A stretch of 64,000 nt of DNA from Candidatus Anaerotignum merdipullorum. GTDB lineage: Bacteria; Bacillota; Clostridia; Lachnospirales; Anaerotignaceae. Where the stretch lies: NCBI GenBank assembly GCA_019115165.1, contig DXEB01000009.1:1-64000 (forward strand), read 5' to 3'. The stretch's first letter is position 1. Every line of letters begins with the position of its first letter. The position numbers and the translations under genes were made by a program. This document shows, piece by piece, positions 62,777 to 64,000 of the stretch. The notes under the pieces were generated by a model. That model ran no database searches, was not told the DNA's origin, and was given only the letters and a program-made list of their open reading frames with translations.

Positions 62777-64000
62777 ATGACACTTGTGAAAAAACACATT
62801 TATTTTATTGGCATCGGCGGCATCAGTATGTCCGGTTTGGCAGAAATTCTGAATAGTCGTGGATATCTTGTGTCAGGCACTGACGTAAAGGAAACAGCCG
62901 TCACCCGACGCCTGCAACAATTGGGCATCACCGTCCATTTCGGGCACCGCGCGGAAAATATCACCGATGACATTTCACTGGTGGTGTATACCGCTGCCAT
63001 CCATGAAGACAATCCCGAACTGCAAGAAGCACACCGCAAAGGCATCCAGATTATGGATCGCGCTCAGCTACTTGGACAAATCATGGATGAATACCGTCAT
63101 TCTGTCGCAGTTTCCGGTACCCATGGTAAAACTACAACCACATCTATGGTATCCGAAATCTTATTGGCTGCCAAAAAAGATCCTACCATTACTGTAGGCG
63201 GCATCTTGCCCACGATTCACAGCAATTTGAAAATTGGGCATTCGCCTTATTTCGTAGCGGAAGCCTGCGAATATTTCGACAGCTTCTTACGTTTCCACCC
63301 GTTTGTTGGTATCATTTTGAATGTGGAAAGCGATCATTTGGATTATTTCAAAACACTGGAAAACATTCGTCGTTCTTTTCATGCCTTTGCTTGCCAAATT
63401 CCTTCTGACGGAATGCTGGTAATCTATGAAGGAATCGAACATTTAGAAGAACTGACACATTGTCTCTCCTGTCAGACAGAAACCTTTGGTTTCTCCGAGC
63501 AGGCAAATTGGACAGCAAAACAGATTCGGCATACTGCTGATGGCAAAAACAGTTTTGACGTATATCACAACGGCACATTCTTTGCCGCTGTTCAATTACA
63601 AATCCCAGGCGAACATAATATTACCAACGCATTGGCAGCCATTGCAGCATGTGCCTTTTTGGGTATTTCCCCAGAAGACTGTATAAAAGGGCTGCTGCAT
63701 TATACCGGTACCGAGCGCCGATTCCAAATCAAAGGAGAAAAAAACGGCGTGACTGTCATTGACGACTATGCACATCACCCAACAGAAATCAAAGCGGTTT
63801 TGGCAGCTGCGCAAAATGTCGCCCATCGGCGCACTTGGTGCGTATTCCAACCGCACACCTATTCCCGTACCCGCTTTTTATTTGAAGAGTTTGCAGAAGC
63901 ATTTCATGACGCAGATGAAATTATCATTGCTGATATCTATGCAGCCCGTGAAACAGATGACGGTACGGTATCTGCAGCCCAACTGGCTGAACGCATTTCC
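62777..64000 (+). CDS. murC: UDP-N-acetylmuramate-L-alanine ligase, cut by the window edge
   Basis: The first 408 residues of MurC; the frame is open to the right edge and the family length is about 455-460. It shows the nucleotide-binding FIGIGGISMSGLAEILNSRG (about 10-29), the ATP loop VSGTHGKTTTT (about 115-125), ESDHLDYFKT and YAHHPTEIKA. It adds L-Ala to UDP-MurNAc in the cytosol, the first peptide step of peptidoglycan. The ATG at 62777 has AGAGGCGA upstream. It is divergent from glgCD. Confidence 0.97.
   Translation, partial: MTLVKKHIYFIGIGGISMSGLAEILNSRGYLVSGTDVKETAVTRRLQQLGITVHFGHRAENITDDISLVVYTAAIHEDNPELQEAHRKGIQIMDRAQLLGQIMDEYRHSVAVSGTHGKTTTTSMVSEILLAAKKDPTITVGGILPTIHSNLKIGHSPYFVAEACEYFDSFLRFHPFVGIILNVESDHLDYFKTLENIRRSFHAFACQIPSDGMLVIYEGIEHLEELTHCLSCQTETFGFSEQANWTAKQIRHTADGKNSFDVYHNGTFFAAVQLQIPGEHNITNALAAIAACAFLGISPEDCIKGLLHYTGTERRFQIKGEKNGVTVIDDYAHHPTEIKAVLAAAQNVAHRRTWCVFQPHTYSRTRFLFEEFAEAFHDADEIIIADIYAARETDDGTVSAAQLAERIS

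Noticed and set aside
1..64000. CRISPR arrays, tRNA/rRNA genes, insertion sequences, prophage
   Set aside because: Read for regular direct repeats, cloverleaf-type sequences and transposase or integrase motifs; none was found. Short or degenerate copies could have been missed by eye.

Overview
The window looks like chromosomal DNA of an endospore-forming, anaerobic member of the Clostridia (Bacillota). The evidence is a cotJABC spore-coat operon, a ytvI-type sporulation membrane protein, a GerS/LolA-like lipoprotein behind a sigma-E-like promoter, a CotH-family protein, a D-2-hydroxyacid dehydrogenase, an NADP-type glutamate dehydrogenase, an EFR1-type ferredoxin/flavodoxin, the glgC-glgD pair and strong Gram-positive ribosome binding sites with frequent TTG/GTG starts. 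I cannot place it to genus. I saw no rRNA, tRNA, CRISPR array, intact insertion sequence or prophage.

Layout. 1-7.7 kb (minus strand): gdhA, an mreB/mbl paralogue, then ftsE-ftsX-S41 peptidase (division and peptidoglycan control), and a CdaR/PucR-type regulator. 7.8-17.2 kb (minus): one seven-gene unit behind a TTGTAA-N17-TAGTAT promoter. In transcription order it holds a MurJ flippase fused to an O-antigen-ligase-like protein, a GT4 glycosyltransferase, two DUF4330 membrane-anchored proteins, a GT4-CsaB (polysaccharide pyruvyltransferase) fusion, a WecG/TagA glycosyltransferase and a YitT protein. Most junctions overlap. I read this as synthesis, export and assembly of a pyruvylated secondary cell-wall polymer. 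17.6-26.9 kb adds related envelope genes: a secreted phosphodiester glycosidase, two LytR-CpsA-Psr (LCP) ligases with a 59-residue membrane protein, and a divergent LTA-synthase-type sulfatase. A gerS-like lipoprotein and a MazF toxin without MazE lie between them.

27-31.7 kb (plus): glycerate kinase, cotJABC and ytvI. 31.8-43.6 kb is mixed metabolism and transport: cysK, SEC-C-tagged methionine aminopeptidase, an MFS transporter, an acyl-ACP thioesterase/cardiolipin synthase pair, pepP-DUF2161-YccF, azlCD, an SMR pump and an AlaX-type editing hydrolase. 43.8-49.5 kb holds a self-contained 59-residue membrane-protein gene, a VTC polyphosphate-polymerase/DUF4956/CotH operon, EFR1 and a 63-residue membrane protein. 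50-64 kb is mostly housekeeping on the minus strand: PpiC-like foldase lipoprotein, mfd, pth, a D-2-hydroxyacid dehydrogenase, prs, glmU, glgD and glgC. murC on the plus strand runs off the right edge.

The most notable content is the envelope-polymer locus with two unusual gene fusions and paired DUF4330 proteins, and the VTC-DUF4956-CotH operon, in which a polyphosphate polymerase domain sits beside a membrane-anchored CotH kinase. All family assignments are from reading the translated sequence; no database search was run.
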